Positions 6,676-15,645 of a stretch of 64,000 nucleotides of DNA are shown one piece after another (positions within the stretch are counted from its first letter, which is position 1; each line of letters begins with the position of its first letter). The DNA is from Marivita lacus. GTDB taxonomy: Bacteria > Pseudomonadota > Alphaproteobacteria > Rhodobacterales > Rhodobacteraceae. Both the position numbers and the translations under genes were made by a program. Location: positions 1 to 64,000 of the forward strand of contig NZ_BMFC01000009.1 in the NCBI RefSeq assembly GCF_014637725.1. The letters are read 5' to 3'. The notes below the pieces were generated by a model. That model was not told the origin of the DNA. It did not search any database and saw only the letters and a list, made by a program, of their open reading frames with translations.

Positions 6676-7902
6676 TCAGGGCGAAGGATAAGCGCCGCTC
6701 AGAACCTGCATTGCGCGGGACAGGATATCCTCGTCTGACAGTCCGGCAAGATCGCGTGCGGGCTGTGCGCCGTTGAAACCAACAAGGACGGGCGCGTCCA
6801 GCACAGGCGCCAGATTGAGCCACTGGTTGAACTGACCCCGTGGCAAGCCCGTCTCTGGCGTCAGGATCCAGGTGGCCCCAGCGTCCCAGAACACCTCGTC
6901 GAACTGCATGTACAGCTTGTCGAGCAGCCCATAGCCCAGCCGGTCGATCGCGATCTGCTTGGCCTCGGGCAAGGGCGGCGAGAACGCGATGCGCTGCTGT
7001 TTGAGCACACCCAGCGGGACGGTGACGATCACCGCATCGAACCGACCCAGAGATCCCGCCCCAGAGGCAAGCTGCACCGATCCGTCGTGGGCGCGAACAG
7101 ACCGCACCTCTGTGCCCAGCCGGAGATCAATGGCAGGGTCCGCCGATCCGAGAATCCGGGTATAACCACCGGGAAAGAGCCGGTCGTCGCCGTCGTAATC
7201 GCTGTCATCCTCATAGGCGGACCAGTTGATCTGGTTTTCGCTGGCGCCGTAGTCCTGTTGGATTGTCATCACGTCCTCGAACCAGTCCGGCAGATCGCGG
7301 TCCCGCAGCCGGCGGCCCCCTGCCCCGCGTGCGATGTAATCGTCGTCGGTGACCACGCTGCGCATGCCCCGGCTTGCGGCCAGTGCCACCAGCGGATTGT
7401 CCTCATCCCCGTGCAGCCAGCTCGCACCCAGATCAAGCGGCAGGCCAAGGCTGTGATCGGTCCAGATGCGTCCTCCGATTCGATCCCGCGCCTCAAAAAG
7501 GGTCACGCTGATCCCTGCTTCGGCAAGGCGGCGCGCGGCGGTCAGGCCGCTGATGCCTGCGCCGATGATGGCAACCGCTCTGGCCCCGGTTTCCGCGACC
7601 GCGTCAGCCGTGTCGAGACCGCTCTCGTAGGCGGCATGCACGGTGCTGTTGTAGGCTGGATGCGTGGCCTCGCCCGCAAAGAACAGAAGGCTGTCGACGG
7701 GTCGGCCCAGTTCTAGCACATCGGCTCGGGATGCGCCGCGCGCGATGTAGGAATAGGCACCATGGCTGAAGGGATCGCGGCTCCAGTTGGTGCGCAGATA
7801 CCCGGTCAAGGCTGGCAGGGATTGCGCATGTGCACTGTGGGGAGCGCTGGCAGCAACCGTGACGGCAGCAGCAGCGGTGGTCAGGAGATGTCGGCGATCC
7901 AT
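6676..7902 (-). CDS. Tat-exported flavin amine oxidase-like protein with circularly permuted domain order
   Basis: The 408-aa product begins with a twin-arginine-type signal (MDRRHLLTTAAAAV...AHAQ). Residues 34-95 then match the C-terminal end of flavin monoamine/polyamine oxidases: TNWSRDPFSHGAYSY, LFFAGEATHPAYNSTVH and AAYESG. Only after that, at residues 110-160, comes the dinucleotide-binding motif AIIGAGISGLTAARRLAEAG with EARDRIGGR and DLGASWLHG, which normally starts these enzymes. The protein stops at AYPSP, exactly where the missing C-terminal segment would follow. The frame is continuous, so this is not a frameshift or a pair of genes. Start at 7902 was chosen for the signal peptide. 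The lolA stop lies just upstream. Substrate unknown; a periplasmic amine is possible. Confidence 0.85.
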   Translation of the reverse strand: MDRRHLLTTAAAAVTVAASAPHSAHAQSLPALTGYLRTNWSRDPFSHGAYSYIARGASRADVLELGRPVDSLLFFAGEATHPAYNSTVHAAYESGLDTADAVAETGARAVAIIGAGISGLTAARRLAEAGISVTLFEARDRIGGRIWTDHSLGLPLDLGASWLHGDEDNPLVALAASRGMRSVVTDDDYIARGAGGRRLRDRDLPDWFEDVMTIQQDYGASENQINWSAYEDDSDYDGDDRLFPGGYTRILGSADPAIDLRLGTEVRSVRAHDGSVQLASGAGSLGRFDAVIVTVPLGVLKQQRIAFSPPLPEAKQIAIDRLGYGLLDKLYMQFDEVFWDAGATWILTPETGLPRGQFNQWLNLAPVLDAPVLVGFNGAQPARDLAGLSDEDILSRAMQVLSGAYPSP

Positions 7903-7909
7903 CGCTTCC

Positions 7910-8497
7910 CTAACGGTTCGCAGTGCGTTCGATTTCGACGTTGAACAGGCTGTTGGCCAGTTGCTTGCGCTCCAGCGCGCCCAGAACCACCGTCGTCTGC
8001 CCGCCGCTGTCATCGGTGATGACCCATTGGCGCAGCTCTACGGGATCACTGGTGAACTTGAGCTCGATGCTGCCGTATTCGGGATTTTCGGGGTCCTGCG
8101 CGGTCACCGTGGTCGCGGTGCCGTCAAAGCCATGCGCCACCACCATGTTGGCGCGGCTCAGGTCCACGTTGCGCGCAAGGATCAGCCCCAGCGGAGTGCG
8201 GTTGAGCGGATAGGTTTCGGGCTCGCCGCCCAGTTTGCGATCAAACACGAACACCCCACCATTGTTGGCCATCACCAGCGCCTGTTCCGGCGGGTTGTAT
8301 TCGAAGCGCATCTTGCCGGGGCGGCGCATGTAGAGCGTGCCGGTCGAGATCGTGCCATCGGCGTTGATCTGGGTGAAGGCGGATTCGGCACTGGTCAGCT
8401 GGTTGAGGTAGTTGGACAGCGTGTTCAGCGAAAGCTGCTGGGCTGCGGCCGGAAGGGCCGTCAGCATGAGGGCGGTCAACATGGCGATGAATCGCAT
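7910..8497 (-). CDS. lolA: LolA-like outer-membrane lipoprotein carrier protein
   Basis: A 195-aa periplasmic protein with a clear signal peptide ending ALPAAAQQ. LolA accepts lipoproteins from the LolCDE exporter and carries them to the outer membrane. The core strands are recognisable: a TGTLYMRRPGKMRFEYNPP block near residue 52 and VMANNGGVFVFDRKLGG after it. The gene is 7 nt upstream of the permuted flavoprotein on the same strand, so the two may be co-transcribed. The length fits alphaproteobacterial LolA. Confidence 0.88.
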   Translation of the reverse strand: MRFIAMLTALMLTALPAAAQQLSLNTLSNYLNQLTSAESAFTQINADGTISTGTLYMRRPGKMRFEYNPPEQALVMANNGGVFVFDRKLGGEPETYPLNRTPLGLILARNVDLSRANMVVAHGFDGTATTVTAQDPENPEYGSIELKFTSDPVELRQWVITDDSGGQTTVVLGALERKQLANSLFNVEIERTANR

Positions 8498-8591
8498 GGG
8501 GCAAGATCCTGTCTGCTCGGGTCGTCTTTGACCCTATATGGCAAGCCGCACGGTGTTATGCGATAGCAGCGGGGATTTTTGCCGATGCGGC

Positions 8592-8648
8592 GTGCCGGGC
8601 AGTCGCCCCGCCGACAGCCGCCGCGCAGGCCGGGCGACTGCCCGGCAC
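8592..8648 (-). terminator. Long inverted repeat downstream of ftsK
   Basis: A perfect 17-bp inverted repeat (8592-8608 with 8632-8648) encloses 23 nt. It starts 11 nt after the end of ftsK and could stop its transcription. No T tract follows. The right arm contains CCGGGC-GACT-GCCCGG (8630-8645), one of three copies of a dispersed 16-nt palindrome also seen at 29635 and 41909. Confidence 0.55.
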
Positions 8649-8658
8649 CCATCCGGCC

Positions 8659-11655
8659 TTATTGCTCCGGCACGAGGATCTCGCGTTTGCCGACATGGTT
8701 GGCGGAGCTGACGACGCCTTCCTCTTCCATCTGCTCGACCAGACGCGCGGCCTTGTTGTAGCCGATGGCCAGCTTGCGCTGGATATAGGAGGTGGAGCAT
8801 TTGCGGTCGCGGACCACGATGCCCACGGCCTGATCGTACAGCGCGTCTTCGCCGTCGGTGTTGCCGCCGGTGTTGAGGCCAAGCACCGCGTCGATATTGT
8901 CGGCCTTTTCGTCATCCGGTCCTTGCACGACACCCCCGACATATTCGGGCGGGCCGTATGCCTTGAGATGGGTGACGATTTCCTCGACTTCTTCATCAGA
9001 CACGAACGGGCCGTGGCAACGGATGATCTTGGAGCCGCCTGCCATGTAGAGCATGTCGCCCTGCCCCAGCAGTTGTTCGGCCCCCATTTCGCCAAGGATG
9101 GTGCGGCTGTCGATCTTCGACGTGACCTGGAAGCTGATGCGCGTGGGGAAGTTCGCCTTGATCGTGCCGGTGATGACATCCACCGACGGGCGCTGCGTGG
9201 CCATGATCAGGTGGATTCCGCTCGCACGGGCCATCTGGGCGAGGCGCTGAATGCAGGCTTCGATTTCCTTGCCCGCGACCATCATGAGGTCGGCCATCTC
9301 GTCGACGATGACGACGATATAGGGCATCTTGACCGGCTGCAGTTCCTCGGATTCGAAAATCGGTTCTCCGGTTTCATCGTCAAAGCCGGTCTGCACGGTG
9401 CGTTCGAACATTTCACCGCGCGACAGCGCGTCGGCGACGCGGCCATTGTAGCCGTCGATGTTGCGCACACCCATCTTGGACATCTTGCGGTAGCGGTCTT
9501 CCATCTCGCCCACGACCCATTTGAGGGCGACAACCGCCTTTTTCGGGTCGGTCACGACGGGCGACAGAAGGTGCGGGATGCCGTCATAGACGGAAAGTTC
9601 GAGCATCTTGGGGTCGATCATCACAAGGCGCAGATCGGCAGGCGTCAGCTTGTAGAGCAGCGACAGGATCATGGTGTTGATCGCCACGGATTTCCCGGAC
9701 CCGGTCGTTCCCGCGATCAGCAGGTGGGGCATCTTGGCGAGGTTGGCGACCACCGGATCGCCGCCGATGTCCTTGCCCAGCGCCAGCGGCAGTTTCTGCG
9801 TGCCGTCGCCGTAATCGCGGGTCGAGAGAATCTCGCGGAAGCTGACCATCTCGCGCTTTTCGTTCGGCAGTTCGATGCCGATCACGCTGCGCCCCGGCAC
9901 GGTTGAGACACGCGCGGACAGAGCGGACATGGAGCGCGCGATGTCGTCGGCCAGACCGATCACACGGGACGCCTTGAGGCCCGGCGCGGGTTCAAGTTCG
10001 TACATGGTCACGACCGGGCCGGGGCGAACCGACACGATCTCGCCCTTCACACCGTAATCGTCCAGCACCGCTTCGAGCATGCGGGCGTTCTCTTCGAGCG
10101 CCTCGTCGCTCAGGTGGTGGCGTTCGATGTTAACCGGGTCCATGAGCAGGCCGAGCGGCGGCAGGTCGTAATCCACCTGCTTTTCCTCGAATCGCAGACG
10201 CGGTTGGGCTTCTTCCTGTGCGCGCTTGGAGGGCTGGAGCGGTTTGCGTTGCGGCTGCTGGACGACCTTGCGGGCTTCGGGCACGGGGATCGATGCGGAT
10301 GTCGCGGGCGCATAGGCCTGCGCCGCATCGTCGTAATCGTCCCAATCGGTCATGTCGTCGAAAATGTTGTCCGGATCATCCTCGTAGGCCGGTGCCTGCG
10401 AAAGCGGTTGGACCTGTGGCTGAATCTGCGGCTGCGGCTGCGGCTGGTAGGTAGGGGCCCTTGGCGCGGTGACAGGCGGCTCTGCGCGCAGCGGAGCTGC
10501 GGCGCGGGCGGTGACGGGCGGTTCCGGTGGCAGGGATGCGGTCGGCTTGAAGATCAGCGGATCGGGGCCGCGGCCCCGGCCCTTCGTCAGCGGCGCGGCA
10601 AAGGCCGAAGTCAAAGCCGGGTTCTGGCGCACGCGCGACTTGATGGCATCCGCGATCTTTGCGCGCACGCGGTCATCACCGGGCAGCGAGTCGGGCAGAT
10701 CGCCATGGGGAAAGGTCTCGACCAATTCGGGTTCGGGATCGGCGCGACGCATGAGCGACGGCATCTTGGACAGGAACCCGGTTTTCTGCGGCGCGTGTAC
10801 AGGTGCGGCATAGGGATCGTCGATAAGGCTGTCTTCGTCGTGATAGGCGGGCGGCGCCTTGGGCGCGATGCGGGTCACACGCGGTTCCGCCTTCACGGCC
10901 GCCTGCGCTGCGGCCCACTCGGCGGCCTCGGCCTCTTCCTGCGCACGCAGGGCGCGGCGTTCGGCAGTCTTGGCCTGCAGGTCACGGGCCGCGATCAACG
11001 CGCCGGACGCACCCTTGCCCAAAAGCGAGAGCAGCGTGGCATAAACCATGATCACGCCAACGATCAGGAACCGCGCAAGGCGCTTCAGCTCCACCTTGGT
11101 GAAGCCCAGAACGAAAGTGCCCATGACCAGAACGACACCGCCCAGAAGCAGCATCATCAGCTTGAGCCCGAAGGTGGTGCCCAGCGGCAGGATCGTCAGG
11201 ATCGACCCCATCATCATGTCCCCGAACAGGCCGCCAAGACCAAAGCTGTGGGTCCACGCGGTGGTTTCGGGCACGCCTGCGGCATAGACGGCGGCAAGCG
11301 CCACCCAGATCGGCGCGAAGATCAGGCAGGACAGCGCGCGCTCTTCGCCCCGGTGCAGCGCCAGACGCGCGCCCCAGACGAGGAGCACCAGCGCCAGACC
11401 CCAGCTTGCCCAGCCGACGATCATGAAGAGCGGTGCGGCAATCGACGCCCCTGCCCGGCCCAACCAGTTCTGAACGGGGGCATCGGTGGCGGACAGCCAG
11501 CTTGGGTCTTGCGGCGAGTAGGAATAGATCATCGCGGCGGCCATCGCCCCCAGCGCCATGAGCACGAAGCCACCGAGCTCCTTGCCCCGCTTCTCGAGTG
11601 CAGCCTGCATGTTGCTGTCGAATAGGGGGTCACGCCCCCGCGCCTGATATGCCAT
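8659..11655 (-). CDS. ftsK: DNA translocase FtsK/SpoIIIE
   Basis: The 998-aa product is a septal DNA pump that clears and orients chromosome ends at division and activates XerCD recombination. The N-terminus has four to five membrane helices within about residues 28-210. A long Pro/Gln/Ala-rich linker follows (about 220-480). The motor domain has Walker [10 protein letters not shown] near residue 646 and Walker [13 protein letters not shown] near 778. The C-terminal gamma winged helix (about 930-998, ending KREILVPEQ) would read the KOPS orienting sequences. Start at 11655 gives a normal N-terminus. It follows the dapC-like gene by only 11 nt. Confidence 0.95.
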   Translation of the reverse strand: MAYQARGRDPLFDSNMQAALEKRGKELGGFVLMALGAMAAAMIYSYSPQDPSWLSATDAPVQNWLGRAGASIAAPLFMIVGWASWGLALVLLVWGARLALHRGEERALSCLIFAPIWVALAAVYAAGVPETTAWTHSFGLGGLFGDMMMGSILTILPLGTTFGLKLMMLLLGGVVLVMGTFVLGFTKVELKRLARFLIVGVIMVYATLLSLLGKGASGALIAARDLQAKTAERRALRAQEEAEAAEWAAAQAAVKAEPRVTRIAPKAPPAYHDEDSLIDDPYAAPVHAPQKTGFLSKMPSLMRRADPEPELVETFPHGDLPDSLPGDDRVRAKIADAIKSRVRQNPALTSAFAAPLTKGRGRGPDPLIFKPTASLPPEPPVTARAAAPLRAEPPVTAPRAPTYQPQPQPQIQPQVQPLSQAPAYEDDPDNIFDDMTDWDDYDDAAQAYAPATSASIPVPEARKVVQQPQRKPLQPSKRAQEEAQPRLRFEEKQVDYDLPPLGLLMDPVNIERHHLSDEALEENARMLEAVLDDYGVKGEIVSVRPGPVVTMYELEPAPGLKASRVIGLADDIARSMSALSARVSTVPGRSVIGIELPNEKREMVSFREILSTRDYGDGTQKLPLALGKDIGGDPVVANLAKMPHLLIAGTTGSGKSVAINTMILSLLYKLTPADLRLVMIDPKMLELSVYDGIPHLLSPVVTDPKKAVVALKWVVGEMEDRYRKMSKMGVRNIDGYNGRVADALSRGEMFERTVQTGFDDETGEPIFESEELQPVKMPYIVVIVDEMADLMMVAGKEIEACIQRLAQMARASGIHLIMATQRPSVDVITGTIKANFPTRISFQVTSKIDSRTILGEMGAEQLLGQGDMLYMAGGSKIIRCHGPFVSDEEVEEIVTHLKAYGPPEYVGGVVQGPDDEKADNIDAVLGLNTGGNTDGEDALYDQAVGIVVRDRKCSTSYIQRKLAIGYNKAARLVEQMEEEGVVSSANHVGKREILVPEQ

Positions 11656-11666
11656 CCTTCGCCTCT

Positions 11667-12857
11667 TTATTGGTCTTCACCGCCGTAAAGGCAGTCCCTG
11701 ATCTGCGTCAGGCCATGCTCTGTTTCGTCTTTCGGAGCCACCATGGCGACCCGGATATAGTTCTGGCCGGGGTTTCCCGTTTCGGTGTCGCGCGACAGGT
11801 ACGCCCCCGGAAGCACCCGGACACCGGTTTCTTTCCAGAGCTTCAGCGCCGCCGCTTCGCCGTCCTCGACCGGCAGCCACAGGAAGAACCCCGCTTCGGG
11901 TGACCGGTAGCCCGGCACATTGCCCAGGATGCGGTCAGCCAGTGCGTATTTCTCTGCATAAAGCGCGCGGTTTTCCTCGACATGCGCCTCGTCGTTCCAG
12001 ACCGCTTGGGCCACCGCCTGAAGCGGCAGGGGCAAAGGCGTGCCCGCGTAGTTGCGCAGTTGCAGGATGCGTTTCATCGAATCCGGCCCACCGGCCACGA
12101 AGCCCGACCGCAGCCCCGGCAGGTTGGAGCGTTTGGACAGCGAATGGAAGATCACCACGCGTTCTGGATCGGCACCCATCTCATGCGCCACCTGCAACGC
12201 GCCGACGGGCGGCGTGTCGCGGTAGATCTCGGAATAGCATTCGTCTGCGAGGATCTGGAAATCGTGCTTTTCGGCCAGCGCGATCAGGCGTTCCCAATAG
12301 TCACGATCGGCCACCGCGCCCTGCGGATTGGCAGGCGAACAGATATAGGCCAACGCGGTGCGGTTCAGCACGTCTTCGGACAGGCCCTCGAAATCCGGCA
12401 AATGGCCGGTCGCTTCGGTGGCGTTCACGAAAACCGGCTCTGCCGCCACGGAAATGGCCGAGATCAGGTAGACCTGATAGAACGGGTTGGGCATCAGAAC
12501 AGCAGGTTTCGCGCCATTCTTGGTCTCGGGGCACAGCGCCATGCCGACATTGTACAGCCCCTCGCGCGTGCCGTTCAGCGCCATGATCTGCGTGTCGGCA
12601 TCGAGGCTGACACCATAGCGCCGCTGCACCCAGTCGCGGATCGCGGCGCGCAACTCGGGCGTGCCCTCGTTCGGAGGGTACTTGTTGAACCCGGCCATGT
12701 TCTGCAGGAGGATCTCGGAGATCCACGCCGGAAAGGCGTGTTTTGGCTCTCCGATCGTCATGTGTATCACCGGCCCGCCCGGTTCGTGCACGTCCAACAG
12801 GGCGCGCAGACGCGGGAACGCATAAGCCGGAAGGTTCGAGAACCGCTCGGGAAACAT
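11667..12857 (-). CDS. dapC: Class I/II PLP aminotransferase, probably succinyldiaminopimelate aminotransferase
   Basis: A 396-aa fold-type I aminotransferase. The conserved blocks are [16 protein letters not shown] near residue 57, [10 protein letters not shown] (the NPxG turn), ADECYSEIY, and the PLP-lysine motif [16 protein letters not shown] near residue 238. The closest family by overall motif wording is DapC, which makes N-succinyl-LL-2,6-diaminopimelate for lysine and peptidoglycan synthesis. The aminotransferase class is firm, the exact substrate is inferred. It is followed closely by ftsK on the same strand. Confidence 0.8.
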   Translation of the reverse strand: MFPERFSNLPAYAFPRLRALLDVHEPGGPVIHMTIGEPKHAFPAWISEILLQNMAGFNKYPPNEGTPELRAAIRDWVQRRYGVSLDADTQIMALNGTREGLYNVGMALCPETKNGAKPAVLMPNPFYQVYLISAISVAAEPVFVNATEATGHLPDFEGLSEDVLNRTALAYICSPANPQGAVADRDYWERLIALAEKHDFQILADECYSEIYRDTPPVGALQVAHEMGADPERVVIFHSLSKRSNLPGLRSGFVAGGPDSMKRILQLRNYAGTPLPLPLQAVAQAVWNDEAHVEENRALYAEKYALADRILGNVPGYRSPEAGFFLWLPVEDGEAAALKLWKETGVRVLPGAYLSRDTETGNPGQNYIRVAMVAPKDETEHGLTQIRDCLYGGEDQ

Positions 12858-12979
12858 GCCAGTACTGCCTCAGATGGAGGGTCGTTCGCGCCCTCATTGA
12901 CGCCAAATTACATAGGCAGGGGATGCGCGTCCAGAAAAACAGCGTAGAGTTCAGAGCGTTGTGGCTTTCAGGCCAATGC

Positions 12980-14308
12980 TCAGGACAGCGCCTTTTCCGC
13001 CGCCAGACCCAGCCGCAACAGCCTTTTTTCGTCGCGCGGGGCCGCCATGAGCGACACTCCGCACGCGGGAACGCCCGTGGGCAGCGTCAGGGCGCACAGG
13101 CCCATCATGTTTCCAATCCGGGTGTTGCGCAAAGTCAGCAGGTTTTCCGTGACATAATAGTCACTATCCGTCATCAACCGGTCCACGTTTGGCGGCAGGA
13201 TCGGGCAGGTCGGACACAGCACCGCGTCGAACCCGGCGGTCGCGCGCAGATATGTGACGCGGTATGCGTCGAGCTTGTGCCACGCGGCGACGTAATCGGC
13301 AGCGGTGAAATCCTTGCCCGACCGGAAGCGTGCGAGGATCTCGGCGAACATGGCGTCGGGATTAGCCTCGATCTCGTCCTTCCAGGTGCCGTAGGCTTCG
13401 GAGCTGTAGAGGATGGGGGCAAGCGTGATCGCGTCTGCCACCTCGGGGATGGCGATGTCCACGATCTCGGCACCAGCCTCGCGAAAGCGCTGCACCGCAT
13501 GGTCGAACCCCTTGCGCGGGTCATCGCGCAGATCGTCCAGCGCCACGGTGGTCAGCACGGCAAGCCGCGTGCCGCGCAAGGATGAAGGCGCAAGGTCGAT
13601 CGCCGGTTCGCCCTTCATGATGGCGAACAGCAGCGCGGCATCCTCGACCGACTGGCACAGGGGGCCAACGGTGTCGAATCTCGCGGCCAGGGGCACTGTC
13701 CCCTGAAGGCTGAGCACACCCGTGGTGGTCTTGAGGCCGACCAGATCGTTCCATCCGGACGGCACGCGGACAGACCCGCCGGTGTCTGACCCGATGGCCG
13801 CGGGGGCCAGGCCGAAGGCAACCGAGGCCGCCGCACCCGAGGATGACCCCCCCGGCGCATTGTCGGGGTTGTGGACATTCGGCGGCGTGGCGGTTTTGGG
13901 GTTCAGGCCGAGACCCGAAAAGGCCAGTTCGCTCTGATGCGTCTTGCCAAGGCAGACAAGCCCCTGATGCGTGGCCGCCTGCAGCACTTCGGCATCCGTA
14001 TCGGGTGTGCGGCCCTCAAGCAGCTTCGATCCGCTTTCGGTCGCAATGCCCGCGGTGTCGAACAGGTCTTTCCAGCTGATCGGCACACCGTCCAGCGGAG
14101 AGCGGCGCAGCTTGAGACGCGCACGCTCCTGCGCGGCAGTGGCCTCGGCAATCGCGCGATCTGGCGTCATCCGGGCATAGATGCGGTCGCCGTGCTCATG
14201 CGCCTCGACGGCATCGAGGAAGACCTGTGTCAGCTCGACCGGATCAATCTCGCCCTTGTCGATACTGCGCCCCAGATCGGCGGCTGTCATGCCCTGCCAG
14301 TCGCTCAT
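12980..14308 (-). CDS. Amidase signature family enzyme
   Basis: A 442-aa amidase signature hydrolase. The Ser-cisSer-Lys triad can be placed: Lys in SWKDLFDTAG near residue 77, the Gly/Ser-rich loop PGGSSSGAAASVA near 155, and the nucleophile Ser in GSDTGGSVRVPSG near 178. The start at 14308 was preferred because upstream codons are not family-like. Substrate unknown. The short gap to the divergently transcribed UbiH-type gene (14397) must hold both promoters. Confidence 0.87.
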   Translation of the reverse strand: MSDWQGMTAADLGRSIDKGEIDPVELTQVFLDAVEAHEHGDRIYARMTPDRAIAEATAAQERARLKLRRSPLDGVPISWKDLFDTAGIATESGSKLLEGRTPDTDAEVLQAATHQGLVCLGKTHQSELAFSGLGLNPKTATPPNVHNPDNAPGGSSSGAAASVAFGLAPAAIGSDTGGSVRVPSGWNDLVGLKTTTGVLSLQGTVPLAARFDTVGPLCQSVEDAALLFAIMKGEPAIDLAPSSLRGTRLAVLTTVALDDLRDDPRKGFDHAVQRFREAGAEIVDIAIPEVADAITLAPILYSSEAYGTWKDEIEANPDAMFAEILARFRSGKDFTAADYVAAWHKLDAYRVTYLRATAGFDAVLCPTCPILPPNVDRLMTDSDYYVTENLLTLRNTRIGNMMGLCALTLPTGVPACGVSLMAAPRDEKRLLRLGLAAEKALS

Positions 14309-14396
14309 GTGCTGTCTCCCTGCACTGTCGTTTCGCCGGACGGTAGCGGCACAGAAGCGCATGGACAATCCCGCATGCAATTCCATATTTCGGTCC

Positions 14397-15614
14397 ATGA
14401 ACACATCGTCTGATATCCTGATCGTCGGCGGGGGGCTGAACGGCCCGATGCTGGCCCTTGCTGCCGCCCGCGCGGGCCTGTCCAGCACCGTGATCGACGC
14501 CCGCCCCGAAGGCGCGCGGCGCAGCGACAATTTCGACGGGCGGTCTTACGCTTTGGCACTGGCCTCCGTACGGATGCTGACCGCTTTGGGGCTGTGGGAC
14601 GGGCTCAAGGCAAACGCGCAGCCGATGAACGAGATCAAGGTCAGCGACGGGCGCGCGGGCGATGCCGAGGTGTTTCTGGGCCTGCATTTCAACAGCGCCG
14701 AGATCGAGGAAGGGCCGATGGGCCATATGCTCGAAGACCGGTATCTGCGCCGGGCGCTGCTGGAGGCGATGGCGGCGGAGCCTCTGGTGACGCATCTGGC
14801 CGGGGAATCGGTGGTGAATCAGGCGGTCAGCGCCTCGGGCGCGTCGGTGACACTGGCCTCGGGCGAGGTGCTTGGCGGCAAGCTGATCGTCGGGGCGGAT
14901 GGCCGGCAAAGCGGCACCGGTCAGCGCGCGGGCATCCGGCGCACCGCGTGGGATTACCCGCAAACCGCGCTGGTCTGCGCGATTGCCCATGAGAAACCGC
15001 ATGGCGGCGTGGCGCATCAGCTTTTCATGCCTGCCGGGCCGCTGGCGATCCTGCCGCTGACCGGCAACCGGTCGTCGATTGTCTGGAGCGAGCGCAAGGG
15101 ATTGGCCGAAGAGATCAACGCCCTGCCGGAGGATCAGTACCTGACCGTGCTGCGGCCACGCTTCGGGGATTTCCTCGGCGAGATTTCACTTGCCGGTGAA
15201 CGGTTCACCTATCCGCTGGGCCTGACCATGGCGAACCGCTTCATCGCGGATCGGACGGCGCTGGTGGGAGACGCGGCGCACGGGATGCACCCGATTGCCG
15301 GGCAAGGGCTGAACGCCGGGCTGCGCGATGTCGCGGCGCTGGCGCATGTGATCGGCCACGCGGTGCGGCGCGGCGAGGATTTCGCAAGCCCGCTGGTTCT
15401 GGCGCGCTATGAGCAATGGCGGCGGTTCGACACCGCCACGCTGCTGACCGCAACGGATACGTTCAACCGGCTGTTTTCGAACGACAACCCCATCCTGCGT
15501 GCAGGGCGTGACCTTGGCATGGCTGCGCTCAACGCGATCCCGGCGGCGCGGCGGACCTTCATCCGTGAAGCCGCCGGGTTGAACGGAGAGCTGCCGGACT
15601 TGATGGCGGGGTAA
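14397..15614 (+). CDS. UbiH/UbiF/COQ6 family FAD-dependent monooxygenase
   Basis: A 405-aa class A flavoprotein hydroxylase, probably acting on the ubiquinone ring. It has the N-terminal FAD motif ILIVGGGLNGPMLALAAARAG (residues 7-27) and the second FAD motif ALVGDAAHGMHPIAGQGLNAGLRD near residue 288, typical of UbiH/UbiF/COQ6. The variant GGGLNG replaces the more usual GGGxVG. The position of hydroxylation cannot be told from sequence. ATG 14397 was preferred over an in-frame ATG 36 nt upstream. A convergent DUF2125 gene follows. Confidence 0.87.
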   Translation: MNTSSDILIVGGGLNGPMLALAAARAGLSSTVIDARPEGARRSDNFDGRSYALALASVRMLTALGLWDGLKANAQPMNEIKVSDGRAGDAEVFLGLHFNSAEIEEGPMGHMLEDRYLRRALLEAMAAEPLVTHLAGESVVNQAVSASGASVTLASGEVLGGKLIVGADGRQSGTGQRAGIRRTAWDYPQTALVCAIAHEKPHGGVAHQLFMPAGPLAILPLTGNRSSIVWSERKGLAEEINALPEDQYLTVLRPRFGDFLGEISLAGERFTYPLGLTMANRFIADRTALVGDAAHGMHPIAGQGLNAGLRDVAALAHVIGHAVRRGEDFASPLVLARYEQWRRFDTATLLTATDTFNRLFSNDNPILRAGRDLGMAALNAIPAARRTFIREAAGLNGELPDLMAG

Positions 15615-15617
15615 GGC

Positions 15618-15638
15618 GGGCGGGTCAAAGACCCACCC
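15618..15638. terminator. Weak hairpin between convergent genes
   Basis: GGGTC and GACCC pair around AAA (15622-15634), with an outer GGG/CCC pair and one mismatch. It sits in the 31-nt gap between the UbiH-type gene and the convergent DUF2125 gene. There is no T tract, so termination is only possible. Confidence 0.3.
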
Positions 15639-15645
15639 AAAGCCG

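Noticed and set aside
10114-11625. 503-codon plus-strand frame opposite ftsK
   Set aside because: Composition is extreme (Arg/Gly/His) and it mirrors the ftsK linker; no start signals or domain.
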